64,000 nt of DNA from Glaciimonas sp. GTDB lineage: Bacteria > Pseudomonadota > Gammaproteobacteria > Burkholderiales > Burkholderiaceae_D. This document shows, one piece after another, positions 34,817 through 43,642 of this stretch. Where the stretch lies: assembly GCA_012927625.1 (NCBI GenBank), contig JABBOV010000008.1, positions 372,001-436,000 of the forward strand. The letters run 5' to 3'. The first letter of the stretch is position 1; each line of letters opens with the position of its first letter. The notes beneath the pieces were generated by a model that had not been told where the DNA came from, did not search any database, and saw nothing but the letters and a program-made list of their open reading frames with translations. The position numbers and the translations under genes are program-made.

Positions 34817-37213
34817 TCACTGCGGCCTTGGCGCATCGACTACTGACTCGCCCGTACTCAGGCCGGCGTCGGGGTTCGCGTCCGGCCGAGGTTCCGCCGG
34901 CAACGCTTGCCCCTGCGGTAGTGTGCGTAATTGCCCCATCCAATCCTCGGGAGGAGGTTCTGCTACAGGTGCGGCTGATTCTTCCACTATTGCCGGAGCC
35001 GGAGCCGGAGCCGGCGCTAGTTTGCCGCCCGGGAATAGCGCTGTGGCATCGATTAGCCGCGCATTCAATGCGCTACGGAAGAAGTCGCCCACCAGCAGCA
35101 CCGCATTGTGTCCGCCCTGCCCCCAATAATTGCTGCGCATGGTGACACGCGCATCGTTAAAGCCAACCCAAGCTCCGGCGACCAGATTCGGATGCATCAG
35201 GATAAACCAGCCGTCGGTATTGTTTTGCGTGGTGCCGGTTTTGCCGGCGATATCGGCGCTGATGCCGAAACGCGCTTTGACCGCCTGGCCAGTACCCTGA
35301 TTGACCACGCCGCGCATCATATCGATCAGCGTTATTGCCGACTCTGCCGACATCGCGCGCTGGCTTTTGGTATCGAAGGTGGCCAGCACCCGGCCGTTGC
35401 GGTCGGTAATGCTTTTGACGAAAACCGGTTTCCGATATTCGCCCTGGGCCGCAATGGTCGCATACGCCGACACCATTTCCAGCAAGGTCACCGGACTGGT
35501 GCCCAGCGCCAGCGACGGCACTTGCGCCAGTTTGCTCTGATTGATGCCGACCGCTTTGGCCAGCTTGACGATTGCGGGCAGGCCGACATCCTGCATCACT
35601 TGCGCGGTGATGGTATTTTTCGAGTACACCAAACCCTGGCGCAGCGTCATGGTTTTGCCACTCGCGCCCGACATATCGGTGGGCCGCCAAACGCTGCCGT
35701 CGGCGGCGCGAATATCGATCACGCTGTCCTGGTACGGCCGATCCGGGCGAAAACCTTTCTCCAGCGCGGCGCCATACACGATCGGTTTGAAGGTCGAGCC
35801 GGGCTGGCGCTCGGCTTGCGCCACATGGTCAAACTGATCGCGCTGAAAATCGCGGCTGCCAACCCAAGCCCGCACCTCGCCGTTGGTTGGATCAATCGCC
35901 ACAAAGCCGGCTTCCAGCCGCGTTTTGGCGGCGCGCAGCCGGGCGATGAAATTACGATCGGCGTGCAGTTTTTTGAAGGTATCGGCGGCACTGGCACCGC
36001 CTTCCAGCGCGCTTCTATATTCGGGCGATTCGCGGATGAAGCTGTCCTGCAGCTCGCCTTGGGTATCCCAAAAATAGCGGAACGGCACAATTTGCCGACG
36101 CACGCTGGCATACACGGCAGTCGAAGTCGAGATCAGGCCGCCCTGGCTCTGTCCCCATTCCACATCGGCGATGTTTTGCAACGCACTGGCTTGCCGTTCG
36201 ACTGCGCGCAGCGCCGCCTTCTGCAATCCGGCATCGAGCGTGGTATGGATAATCAAGCCGTCGAGCTGCAAGTTATAGTCATTCTGGTCGGCCCATTCGA
36301 TCAGCCACTTGCGCACATGCGCAGTGAAATGGGTTTCGGTGCTGTCTGCTGGTTCGTATTGGCGGTGAAAACGCACCCTCAGCGGCTTTTTCAGCAGCGA
36401 CTGGTACTGCGCATCGCCCAAATTCCCGTATTTGCGCATTTGCCCCAGCACCACATTGCGCCGCTCCAGCGAACGTTCCGGGTTGAGCACCGGATTATAG
36501 TAATGGGTGCCTTTGAGCATGCCAACCAGGGTCGCGCTTTCCAGCACATTCAGTTTCGCCGCCGATTTATCGAAATACGTGCGCGCCGCCATTTCGATGC
36601 CGAACGCGTTGTATAAAAACGGCACCGTGTTCAAATACGTTTCGAGAATCTGATCCTTGCTGTACGCGCTCTCGATCTTGAAGGCGGTAACCATTTCCTT
36701 GAGCTTGCGGCTGACGCTGCGCGAACGGCCAATCTCTTCCGGGAACAGATTACGCGCCAATTGCTGCGTAATGGTCGAACCGCCCTGAGCGTCGCCGCCC
36801 AAGGTATGCAAAACCGCACCTGCCGTGCGCCGGAAGTCTACCCCGTGGTGCTGGTAAAAGCGGTGATCTTCGGTCGCGATCAAAGCCTGGATAACCAGGG
36901 GAGAAACCTGCTCCAGCTTGATGCGTTCCTGTTGACCCTGGTTGAAGGCGGCCAGCTGCTGGCCGTCGGCCGATAGGATCGTGCTCGCTTGCGCGGTGCG
37001 CGCCTGTTGCAAATCCTTGATGCTGGGTGTGGTTGGAATCAGTACCAGAACGTACAAAAACAGCAGTCCGAACAGCGTAGCGCCGGTCAGGCCGAGCAGA
37101 AGCGCGCCGCGCCGAAACGGCGGCTGGCGCACCACATAAGCAAACAAGCACGCAAACCAGCGCGTGCCAGTGGCCCGCAGCTGACTAGCGCGCTGGCGTA
37201 GCAGGTCCAGCAT
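34817..37213 (-). CDS. Class A penicillin-binding protein (PBP1-type)
   Basis: 798 residues from the ATG at 37213. The frame is open to 37432, but that extension encodes a dispersed palindrome (37383-37435) and is probably not translated. An N-terminal helix (about residues 37-61) anchors it in the inner membrane. The glycosyltransferase-51 domain has 'TEDHRFYQHHGVDF' (catalytic Glu at about 115) and 'GGSTITQQLARN'. The transpeptidase domain has STFK (Ser about 473), SKN (about 531) and KTGTT (about 658). A Pro/Ala/Glu-rich tail follows, including an APAPAPAP tract. It polymerises and cross-links peptidoglycan. An NlpC/P60 lipoprotein gene lies upstream on the same strand. Confidence 0.92.
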   Translation of the reverse strand: MLDLLRQRASQLRATGTRWFACLFAYVVRQPPFRRGALLLGLTGATLFGLLFLYVLVLIPTTPSIKDLQQARTAQASTILSADGQQLAAFNQGQQERIKLEQVSPLVIQALIATEDHRFYQHHGVDFRRTAGAVLHTLGGDAQGGSTITQQLARNLFPEEIGRSRSVSRKLKEMVTAFKIESAYSKDQILETYLNTVPFLYNAFGIEMAARTYFDKSAAKLNVLESATLVGMLKGTHYYNPVLNPERSLERRNVVLGQMRKYGNLGDAQYQSLLKKPLRVRFHRQYEPADSTETHFTAHVRKWLIEWADQNDYNLQLDGLIIHTTLDAGLQKAALRAVERQASALQNIADVEWGQSQGGLISTSTAVYASVRRQIVPFRYFWDTQGELQDSFIRESPEYRSALEGGASAADTFKKLHADRNFIARLRAAKTRLEAGFVAIDPTNGEVRAWVGSRDFQRDQFDHVAQAERQPGSTFKPIVYGAALEKGFRPDRPYQDSVIDIRAADGSVWRPTDMSGASGKTMTLRQGLVYSKNTITAQVMQDVGLPAIVKLAKAVGINQSKLAQVPSLALGTSPVTLLEMVSAYATIAAQGEYRKPVFVKSITDRNGRVLATFDTKSQRAMSAESAITLIDMMRGVVNQGTGQAVKARFGISADIAGKTGTTQNNTDGWFILMHPNLVAGAWVGFNDARVTMRSNYWGQGGHNAVLLVGDFFRSALNARLIDATALFPGGKLAPAPAPAPAIVEESAAPVAEPPPEDWMGQLRTLPQGQALPAEPRPDANPDAGLSTGESVVDAPRPQ

Positions 37214-37382
37214 GCGCGGCAGGAATTTTTTTTCGTTCAAGTCGAACCTATCGGAGGTTTTCGGAAGAATCGGGAGTGCCGGGATTACAGACACAATTGC
37301 AGGCACAACATGATACAGGCGGATACCGTTGAGCGCAGGCAACTCGTATCCGGGCAAACGGAGCGAAGCATACACCAGAGCG

Positions 37383-37435
37383 GTAGTGCCGGCCTGCGTG
37401 CCGGCAACCGGTGCAGGCACGCAGGCTGGCATTAC
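37383..37435. repeat. REP-like palindrome (copy R3)
   Basis: Two 20-nt arms (37383-37402 and 37416-37435) match as an inverted repeat at 18 of 20 positions, around a 13-nt loop (GGCAACCGGTGCA). The arms share GCCTGCGTGCC/GGCACGCAGGC with the palindromes near 8346 and 12932. It lies between the NlpC/P60 gene and the penicillin-binding protein gene. Confidence 0.7.
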
Positions 37436-37437
37436 TT

Positions 37438-37905
37438 TTAATCAAAATAATTACGCGTCATCTCGTAGCGTTGCGCATAGTAACGGTTGTCGAGCCGGTC
37501 GATACGCACCTGGCCGTTGGTCGATGGCGCATGGATGAAGCGCGCATCGCCGATATAAATGCCGACATGTGAAAACGGCCGGTTCATGGTGTTAAAGAAA
37601 ATCAAGTCGCCAGGGCGCATGCCGGAACGCGGGATTTCTTTGCCGCGTCGCGCAATATCGGCTGCGCTGCCGCTCACGTTCACGCCTGCTGCGTTGCGGT
37701 AGATATACGACACCATGCCGCTGCAATCGAGCCCGGCTTCTGGATTCTTGCCGCCAAAGCGATAGCCGGTTCCAATCAAGCCCATCGCATAGATGGCAAC
37801 TTCGTTGCCTTGTTCGCTCGTAACCGGACGCGCTGGTTGCAGCGGCGTCGTGCCGCAAGCTGTCAGCAGCAATACCAGACAAACAACAAGAAATTTTAAT
37901 GGCAT
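37438..37905 (-). CDS. NlpC/P60 (C40) peptidoglycan peptidase lipoprotein
   Basis: 155 residues. Signal peptide with lipobox LLTAC (Cys17), so predicted to be membrane-anchored. The NlpC/P60 domain has the catalytic Cys in 'EAGLDCSGMVSYIYRNAAG', the His in 'PFSHVGIYIGDARFIHA' and a third polar residue (His in FIHAPS). Family members cleave peptide cross-links or stems in murein. Upstream of, and co-oriented with, the penicillin-binding protein gene, so a role in wall growth is likely. Confidence 0.9.
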   Translation of the reverse strand: MPLKFLVVCLVLLLTACGTTPLQPARPVTSEQGNEVAIYAMGLIGTGYRFGGKNPEAGLDCSGMVSYIYRNAAGVNVSGSAADIARRGKEIPRSGMRPGDLIFFNTMNRPFSHVGIYIGDARFIHAPSTNGQVRIDRLDNRYYAQRYEMTRNYFD

Positions 37906-38231
37906 GATTTTCCTGACTTTGCGGCTTGTTTTGGTAACGCATTCGATAGTGCTTGCTACTTTTCTGCCTATGGGACGCCGAGCGCCTTAACCGGCCTTGT
38001 GTGCGCTTTCCATTAAACGCTTGCCATCATTAAAACTGAACAGGCAAGAATTCTTCTCAATTCCTAGGGCAGATTAAGGATATTCCGATATAGCCGCAGC
38101 CGCTATTTCCCTACACTAGAAGTGTGACTACCGATTTGCATCCGACAAAGACGGCATCTTTTATCACGCCATTTGTAAATCTCACTCTGCACAGCTTTAC
38201 ATATTAAAACTAAAAATTACCACAATAAACA
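37906..38231. other. Divergent intergenic region, 325 bp, nothing specific seen
   Basis: It separates the NlpC/P60 gene (leftward) from the HTH-protein gene (rightward) and must hold both promoters. No repeat, hairpin terminator or element of the 59-nt family was found. Confidence 0.4.
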
Positions 38232-38648
38232 ATGACACAGTCTCACAGCATGGAAACAGTTAAAACAGCGGCAACCGAGCTTAAATCTTACGACCCAAGC
38301 CGCTTGCTGGATGCGGTTCTTAGAAAAATGCAATGGAAAAACGATACCGTTCTAGCCCAAAAACTCAACGTCCAGATTGATGTAATTCGTCGGATTCGAG
38401 CCGAAACATTGCCGCTCGGTGCGTCGATGTTGCTGTGGCTGCAAGAAGCCAGCGGCGTTAGCATTGATGAATTGCGTCAATTAATGGGGGATCGGCGCGC
38501 GAAGCTGCGAATAAGTTGTACCTGGACATTGAAACTGGCCCGTTTTAACCGCTTCATGCCCCCGAGCCATCCCAATGCATTGCTCGTGCTACCGATGCAA
38601 CTTGGAGAACCGAGCGATGTGAATATTTCCGGTCAACCGGGCCAATAG
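38232..38648 (+). CDS. Small putative DNA-binding (lambda repressor-like HTH) protein
   Basis: 138 residues (38250 is an alternative start). The central part 'LDAVLRKMQWKNDTVLAQKLNVQIDVIRRIRAETLPLGASMLLWLQEASGVSIDELRQLMGDRRAKLRIS' resembles small Oxalobacteraceae HTH proteins with 'KNDAALAR...LEV...I..IR...LPVGASLL...'. No enzymatic motif. The C-terminal ~40 residues after 'RIS' look unconserved and are followed after 8 bp by the DUF6139 gene, so the two are probably cotranscribed. The family assignment is from memory of similar sequences. Confidence 0.6.
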   Translation: MTQSHSMETVKTAATELKSYDPSRLLDAVLRKMQWKNDTVLAQKLNVQIDVIRRIRAETLPLGASMLLWLQEASGVSIDELRQLMGDRRAKLRISCTWTLKLARFNRFMPPSHPNALLVLPMQLGEPSDVNISGQPGQ

Positions 38649-38656
38649 GAGCAGAC

Positions 38657-38887
38657 ATGAAGGTGGATATATATCTAAGAATGGAAAGCCAGAATCGTAT
38701 TTCGTACCTGGCTGTGCCACAGGGAAAGCCGCTGCCCGAAGAAGTCACCAGCACCGATTGGCAAGCTGCCGAGCACAATATTGAGCTGGAAGAAGATACC
38801 AGCCCGCAATTTAATTTGGCGCTTGACGATGCTCTGGCGCAGATCGACGCGAAAGGTTACGCGATCACGCACCTGGAAGACCAATAA
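38657..38887 (+). CDS. DUF6139-family small protein
   Basis: 76 residues with AGGAG 6 nt before the ATG. The sequence 'MKVDIYLRMESQNRISYLAV' and 'PQGKPLPEEVTSTDWQAAEH', plus the end 'IDAKGYAITHLEDQ', match the pattern of the small DUF6139 proteins of Burkholderiales. Acidic, cytosolic, function unknown. It follows the HTH-protein gene by 8 bp. Confidence 0.72.
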   Translation: MKVDIYLRMESQNRISYLAVPQGKPLPEEVTSTDWQAAEHNIELEEDTSPQFNLALDDALAQIDAKGYAITHLEDQ

Positions 38888-38939
38888 TCGACAATCGATG
38901 ATCGCGTAAACTTGCACCTTCCACGCTATCCCGATCTAC

Positions 38940-40169
38940 CTATCTTTTCAGTGCAACCTTGCCCAGATCCCATATTGGCAAGAAAATACCCAGCGCCAGA
39001 ACCAGCACCAGAATACCCAGTGCGACGATCAGGATCGGCTCAATCTGCGAAGACAGCGTCTTGAGTTCGTAGTCGACTTCGCGCTCGTACATTTCGGCGA
39101 TTTCATCCATCAAATCATCGAGCTCGCCAGTTTCTTCGCCGACCGCAATCATCTGCAGCACCACAGGCGTAAACACGTTGGCCACCAAGGCCGTGCGCAA
39201 AATGCTTTCGCCGCGCTCGACACCGTCGCGCATTTGCTCGATACGGCTGGCGATATACGTGTTGTCCACCGTTTGCGCAACCACATTCAGCCCCTGCACG
39301 ATCGGCACCCCACTCTTGCTGGACAAAGCAAAGCTGCGGGCAAAACGCGCCAGCGTGCCTTTCAAAATGATTTTTCCGACGATAGGAAAACGCAGCTTGA
39401 TCTTGTCCCACTGGTATAAGCCCTTAGTGGTCGAAATAGTTGCCTTGAATGCAAACACGGCAGCACCTATCGCCGCCAGCATCAGCGGCCAGTAGTGCAC
39501 GGTAAATTCCGAGCTTGCCATCAAGATGCGCGTCATCAACGGCAATTGCGCATTGAAGCCGGCATACACCTTGGCGAAAGCCGGGATCACGAAGATATTG
39601 ATCACACCCATCGCCAGCAGCATCGCAGTCATCACAAAGGACGGATAGCGCATTGCAGTACGCACCCGTTCGCCCATCTCGCGCTCGAATTCAAGATGCG
39701 CAAACAAGCGCAAGAAAACTTCTTCCAGACGACCGGTCATCTCGCCCACACGCACCATATTCAAATAAAAGTTGGAGAATACCTGGGGGTGGCGCCGCAT
39801 TGCCGCAGACAATTCGCGCCCGGCATCGAGCGACTCCCGAATATCCTTGAGCACCCGCCCAAATGATTTATTGATGGCGGATTCCTGCAAGCCAGCCAGG
39901 CCGCGCATGATCGGCACGCCTGCTTTCAACAGCGTATACAACTGCCGACTGAATAACTGAACGTCGATGGAGCGTACTTTTTCTTCGGTCAGGCGCGCCC
40001 ACCAGCCGACTTCGTTACCGGTTCGCGGCTGGCTGGTTGCCGTGATATCAATCGGCGTAATGCCGGTATTGAACAACTGGCTGGCGACGGCGCTGCTGTC
40101 GACGCCTTCCAGCACGCCCTTGACCAGTTCGCCGCGGGAATTGCGCGCTTTATAGGCAAAAAACCCCAT
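38940..40169 (-). CDS. mshG: MSHA pilus inner-membrane platform protein MshG (GspF/PilC family)
   Basis: 409 residues. GspF/PilC family with two homologous halves: 'LFSRQLYTLLKAGVPIMRGLAGLQESAINKSF...MRRHPQVFSNFYLNMVRVGEMTGRLEEVF' and 'FARSFALSSKSGVPIVQGLNVVAQTV...RTALVANVFTPVVLQMIAVGEETGELDDLMDEIAEMYEREVDYELKTL', each followed by membrane helices. It forms the platform on which the assembly ATPase MshE acts. It starts 2 bp after the mshE stop (operon mshE-mshG, transcribed leftward, away from the other msh genes). Confidence 0.9.
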   Translation of the reverse strand: MGFFAYKARNSRGELVKGVLEGVDSSAVASQLFNTGITPIDITATSQPRTGNEVGWWARLTEEKVRSIDVQLFSRQLYTLLKAGVPIMRGLAGLQESAINKSFGRVLKDIRESLDAGRELSAAMRRHPQVFSNFYLNMVRVGEMTGRLEEVFLRLFAHLEFEREMGERVRTAMRYPSFVMTAMLLAMGVINIFVIPAFAKVYAGFNAQLPLMTRILMASSEFTVHYWPLMLAAIGAAVFAFKATISTTKGLYQWDKIKLRFPIVGKIILKGTLARFARSFALSSKSGVPIVQGLNVVAQTVDNTYIASRIEQMRDGVERGESILRTALVANVFTPVVLQMIAVGEETGELDDLMDEIAEMYEREVDYELKTLSSQIEPILIVALGILVLVLALGIFLPIWDLGKVALKR

Positions 40170-40171
40170 TT

Positions 40172-41875
40172 TTAATCCTCAAGCTGGTTACTGATGCGCA
40201 TCGCTTCGCCGACTGTGGTTTTTCCTGCGACCACCATTGCCACCGCGTGTCTACGCAGGGTTTCGCCGGCCATTTGCGCTTGCGCCACCTTGATGAAGGC
40301 GGCCGGATCATTAGCATTGGCTGCATCCGCCACTTCCTGGGTCATTTCAAGCATTTCGTAGACTCCAATGCGACCGCGAAAACCAGTGCCGTTGCAGTGC
40401 GAGCAGCCGCGCCCATGCCGATAGCGGTGGGTATTGACCGCGTCTTTAAGCTCTGCCTTCAGCCATTCATACTCGTGAGTTTGCAATGGATGGTCTTCCG
40501 TACAGCTTTCGCAAATCACGCGCACCAGGCGCTGCGCCACCACCGCTTGCAGCGAGCTGCCGACCATATAACCAGGCACGCCCATGTCCAGCAAACGCAT
40601 CGGCGTGCTGATGGCGTCGTTGGTGTGCAGAGTCGACAACACCAAATGGCCGGTCATCGCAGCGCGCATGCCGATCTGGGCCGTTTCCTGGTCGCGCATC
40701 TCGCCCACCAGCACCACGTCAGGGTCTTGCCGTAACGCGGAGCGCAGCACCCGGGCAAAATTAAGTTCGATTTTGTCGTTGACCTGCACCTGGTTAATGC
40801 CGGCCAGCCTGTATTCGACCGGGTCTTCGACCGTAATCAGCTTTCTTTCCATGGTGTTGAGCTCGGACAGCGCGCCATACAACGTGGTGGTTTTGCCGCT
40901 GCCGGTCGGCCCGGTTACCAGCACCAGGCCGTTCGGGCGCTGCACGATGGCGCGGAAGCGTTTCAGCATTGCTGGCGGCATGCCGATGGCGTCCAGATTG
41001 AGCGTGCCGCCACTTTGGTTGAGCAGACGCATCACCACCGATTCGCCGTACTGGGTCGGCATGGTGGAAATCCGCACGTCGATCTGTTGCTGCTTGACCT
41101 TGATCGCAAAGCGGCCATCCTGCGGTATGCGCTTTTCTGAAATATCGAGCTCCGACATCAGCTTCAGACGCAATGCCAGCGATGCAGCAATCTTGATATC
41201 GGCCTCGGTTTGCAGGTGCAGCACGCCATCGATGCGAAATCGGATCTGCAAGCGTTTTTCCTGCGGCTCGATATGGATGTCGGAAGCGCGCACCTGAGTC
41301 GCGTCATCGAATACCGATTGCAGCAGCTTGACCACCGGTGCATCCTCCAGACCTGCGCCCATCCCCAACGTGCCGAAATCGGTGTTGCCGTCGCCCAGAT
41401 CCCGCTCCAATTCGCGCGCCAGGCCGGATATCTCATCGGTGCGGCGATACAGCCGGTCAATGGTCTGCAGCAGCTCGCTTTCATTGACCACCGCCAGCGC
41501 GATGTCGCGCTTCACCAGACGCGTAATTTCATCATAGGCAAACAGATCGGTTGGGTCGGCCATGCCGATCAGCAGCATGCCATCGCGCTCGTCGAGTGCG
41601 ATGGCACGAAAACGGCGCGCCTGCATTTCAGGCAACAGGCGCACCGTTTGCGGTTTGATGTTGTAGTGTTTCAGATTGATGTAAGGGATGTTGAGCTGCC
41701 GTGCCAGCGCGCCGGAAATGATCTCTTCCGTCACAAAACCGTTTTCGACGAAAACCCGTCCCAGTTTTCGCCCGGTACGTTTTTGCTCGCTGAGTGCCAA
41801 TTGCAACTGCTCTTCGGACAGCAGTTTTTGCTGCAGCAGAATCTCACCCAAACGAATTTTTTCCGGCCTGGCCAT
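40172..41875 (-). CDS. mshE: MSHA pilus assembly ATPase MshE with c-di-GMP-binding N-domain
   Basis: 567 residues. The N-terminus carries the two tandem MshEN motifs, 'RLGEILLQQKLLSEEQLQLALSEQ' followed by 'KLGRVFVENGFVTEEIISGALARQ', both of the form (R/K)LG-x2-(L/F)...L-x3-AL-x2-Q that binds c-di-GMP in MshE. The ATPase core has Walker A GPTGSGKTTTLYGAL, Asp box 'EDPVEYRLAGINQVQVN', Walker B 'DPDVVLVGEMRDQETAQ', His box and the zinc tetracysteine CESC...CSHC. It powers pilus extension. The gene reads away from the pilin genes; the 600-bp gap between them contains promoter-like element b. Confidence 0.93.
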   Translation of the reverse strand: MARPEKIRLGEILLQQKLLSEEQLQLALSEQKRTGRKLGRVFVENGFVTEEIISGALARQLNIPYINLKHYNIKPQTVRLLPEMQARRFRAIALDERDGMLLIGMADPTDLFAYDEITRLVKRDIALAVVNESELLQTIDRLYRRTDEISGLARELERDLGDGNTDFGTLGMGAGLEDAPVVKLLQSVFDDATQVRASDIHIEPQEKRLQIRFRIDGVLHLQTEADIKIAASLALRLKLMSELDISEKRIPQDGRFAIKVKQQQIDVRISTMPTQYGESVVMRLLNQSGGTLNLDAIGMPPAMLKRFRAIVQRPNGLVLVTGPTGSGKTTTLYGALSELNTMERKLITVEDPVEYRLAGINQVQVNDKIELNFARVLRSALRQDPDVVLVGEMRDQETAQIGMRAAMTGHLVLSTLHTNDAISTPMRLLDMGVPGYMVGSSLQAVVAQRLVRVICESCTEDHPLQTHEYEWLKAELKDAVNTHRYRHGRGCSHCNGTGFRGRIGVYEMLEMTQEVADAANANDPAAFIKVAQAQMAGETLRRHAVAMVVAGKTTVGEAMRISNQLED

Positions 41876-42489
41876 ACATGCTCCTTATAGTTTTTGCCTG
41901 GGAAATCTGGTGCCCTGCATTTTATGCCATACAGACACGGCGAACCGGCAGGTTTTTCCGATCATCAGGCATTCTGGCCGGTGCGCACCACAGTGTGCCC
42001 GCTCCGCCGGCATCGATCAAGACACCCTATTTTCAATGGAAAAAAGCGGAGTATATGCATAAATATAGGAATCTACGCATTATTTAAATACATCTAAAAA
42101 AATACGCAGGTAAGTATAGTTAAATTTCCGAACCAACAACAAAGTCTGTCTGTATCGGCGATGCCATATCGAAGTAGTGAACGCAAGCACAGAATCTCAA
42201 ACCGTCCGGCACGCTCGCATTATCTATTTATACGTTTAACAAGGAGCCGATCAGAGCACCATTGTGGCAACGGCACCACAGTGTTATTGGCGCCAGGAAA
42301 TTTAAGTTGTTTTTCGTTATTAAATATCAGCATTTATAGTAAAAAAAGTCAATTTTTTTTATAGGTTAGAAAAAGCCGGCTTCTTCCCATGTAGTATTGC
42401 GAAACAAAAATTGCTCCACGATATTTGTTATTGCGAAGTATCATTTTTGTATAAACTTGGCAAAAGAACTCAGTTCAGGAACATAGAAA
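41876..42489. other. Divergent intergenic region between mshE and the first pilin gene
   Basis: About 610 bp with no coding frame of substance. It contains element b at 42048-42117 pointing toward the pilin genes, which would leave an unusually long 5' leader of about 370 nt before the first pilin ATG. A+T-rich tracts dominate 42280-42380. Confidence 0.5.
42048..42117 (+). promoter_or_regulatory. 59-nt spaced promoter-like element, copy b (toward MSHA pilin genes)
   Basis: GGAGTAT (42048-42054), ACGCAT at positions 28-33, AAAATAC ending at 42105 (position 58) and GTAT after 8 nt (42114-42117). It probably drives the pilin transcript with a leader of about 370 nt. Confidence 0.6.
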
Positions 42490-42963
42490 ATGCGAAAAAT
42501 GCAGTCAGGTTTTACGCTCATGGAGTTGGTGCTGGTCATCACCATCCTGGGCATATTGGCTGCGGTAGCACTGCCAAAATTCGCCGCGCTGCAAGCCGAA
42601 GCGCGAATCGCAAAGATGAACGGCGTGCTCGGGTCGATCAAGGTGGCCGCTGTCTTGGCCCATTCTGTGCAATTGACACAGCAATTAACCGTTGATACCA
42701 ATATTACGATGGAAGGTTCAGTCATCGCGATGACGAATGGCTATCCGACCACCGCTCTGGCTTCGATAGGCACTGCGGCAGGTCTAGCGAATGGGACAGT
42801 GGCCATAGCCGGTTTTGTGCCGGTCGCCACCAGTGCAGCTGTTTTTACGGTTACTCCCGACACAACGCATGCTAACTGCACGGTCACCTATACGCCGTCC
42901 AGCGTCGTCGGAACTTCGCCGACTTACGACAATGCCGGCTTGACTGCAGCGAATTGCCAATAG
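42490..42963 (+). CDS. MSHA-type type IV pilin (first copy)
   Basis: 157 residues. Type III (prepilin) signal: short MRKMQSG leader with Gly before Phe, then FTLMELVLVITILGILAAVALPKFAAL with Glu5 of the mature pilin. The C-terminal half is Thr/Ala-rich with a Cys pair near the end ('HANCTVTY...LTAANCQ') that could form the D-loop disulfide. Likely cleaved by a prepilin peptidase encoded outside the window. It is either the second major pilin or an MshB-like protein. AGGAACAT precedes the ATG. Confidence 0.85.
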   Translation: MRKMQSGFTLMELVLVITILGILAAVALPKFAALQAEARIAKMNGVLGSIKVAAVLAHSVQLTQQLTVDTNITMEGSVIAMTNGYPTTALASIGTAAGLANGTVAIAGFVPVATSAAVFTVTPDTTHANCTVTYTPSSVVGTSPTYDNAGLTAANCQ

Positions 42964-43074
42964 CGCGGCATTCAATCTTTACGCCATGCATGCCGTAAAG
43001 ATAGTACAAGTCGTATAACTGATGCAAAGCGCCGGTACTACGGCACCTTGAATTATTTAATAACGGAATTGAAT

Positions 43075-43521
43075 ATGAACATGCACATGAAGATGAACAA
43101 GCAACAATCTGGTTTTACCCTGATCGAATTGGTGATGGTGATCGTGATTCTGGGCATTCTGGCTGCGACCGCGTTGCCGAAATTTGTTGATTTGAAAACC
43201 GACGCTGATAATGCCGCAATCCTAGGTGTGATTGGTGGGTTGAATTCTGCTGCCGCTATTAACTACGCTGGATGTGCCGTAGTAAATAACGTAGTGACCG
43301 CTAACAAATGTGTCAACGTTACAAAGTGTTCTGGCGTTGGCCTTTTATTGACACCTGCGCTGACTTTGGGCACAACGGCAAGCACCACAAATTATTATTT
43401 AACCGCAGATACAGGCGTGACGACCAACGGCACATCTCAGGCGTGTACCCTGAACAAAGACAAATCTACCGGTGTTGTTGGCCCAACAGGCTCGTTTACC
43501 GCAATCGGTGCTGGCAATTAA
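43075..43521 (+). CDS. mshA: MSHA-type type IV pilin (second copy)
   Basis: 148 residues from the ATG at 43075 (several in-frame ATGs follow closely). Leader MNMHMKMNKQQSG, cleavage before FTLIELVMVIVILGILAATALPKFVDL with Glu5. The variable part has four Cys ('NYAGCAVV', 'NKCVNVTKCSG', 'SQACTLNKD') that can form disulfides, as in MshA. Similar to the upstream pilin only in the N-terminal helix, so the two are diverged paralogues. Which is the major subunit cannot be told from sequence. Confidence 0.86.
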   Translation: MNMHMKMNKQQSGFTLIELVMVIVILGILAATALPKFVDLKTDADNAAILGVIGGLNSAAAINYAGCAVVNNVVTANKCVNVTKCSGVGLLLTPALTLGTTASTTNYYLTADTGVTTNGTSQACTLNKDKSTGVVGPTGSFTAIGAGN

Positions 43522-43525
43522 CCTA

Positions 43526-43584
43526 GTAGGGTAGGCAGGACGTTGTGCCCCGCGGGTATTCAAACCCGTGGGCAAGCGCCCTAC
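43526..43584. repeat. Large hairpin between pilin gene and mshC
   Basis: GTAGGG (43526-43531) pairs with CCCTAC (43579-43584), and an inner helix pairs TGCCCCGCGGGT (43546-43557) with ACCCGTGGGCA (43564-43574, one bulge). It begins 5 bp after the mshA-like stop codon. It may attenuate transcription into the minor pilin genes or protect the pilin mRNA 3' end; the shape also resembles short dispersed intergenic repeats of proteobacteria. Confidence 0.65.
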
Positions 43585-43642
43585 AAGGCTAAACGTCATG
43601 CCGTCTTCTTGTCGCAAACAACATTTTTCGGTGAGTTAACAC

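Noticed and set aside
35108..36616. 502-codon plus-strand frame inside the penicillin-binding protein gene
   Set aside because: It is an antisense shadow of a gene with complete glycosyltransferase and transpeptidase motifs; His/Arg-rich composition is typical of reverse frames in GC-rich DNA.
37214..37432. N-terminal extension of the penicillin-binding protein to 37432
   Set aside because: The extension is encoded by the dispersed palindrome R3 and has no start with a ribosome site; family members begin close to the membrane helix.
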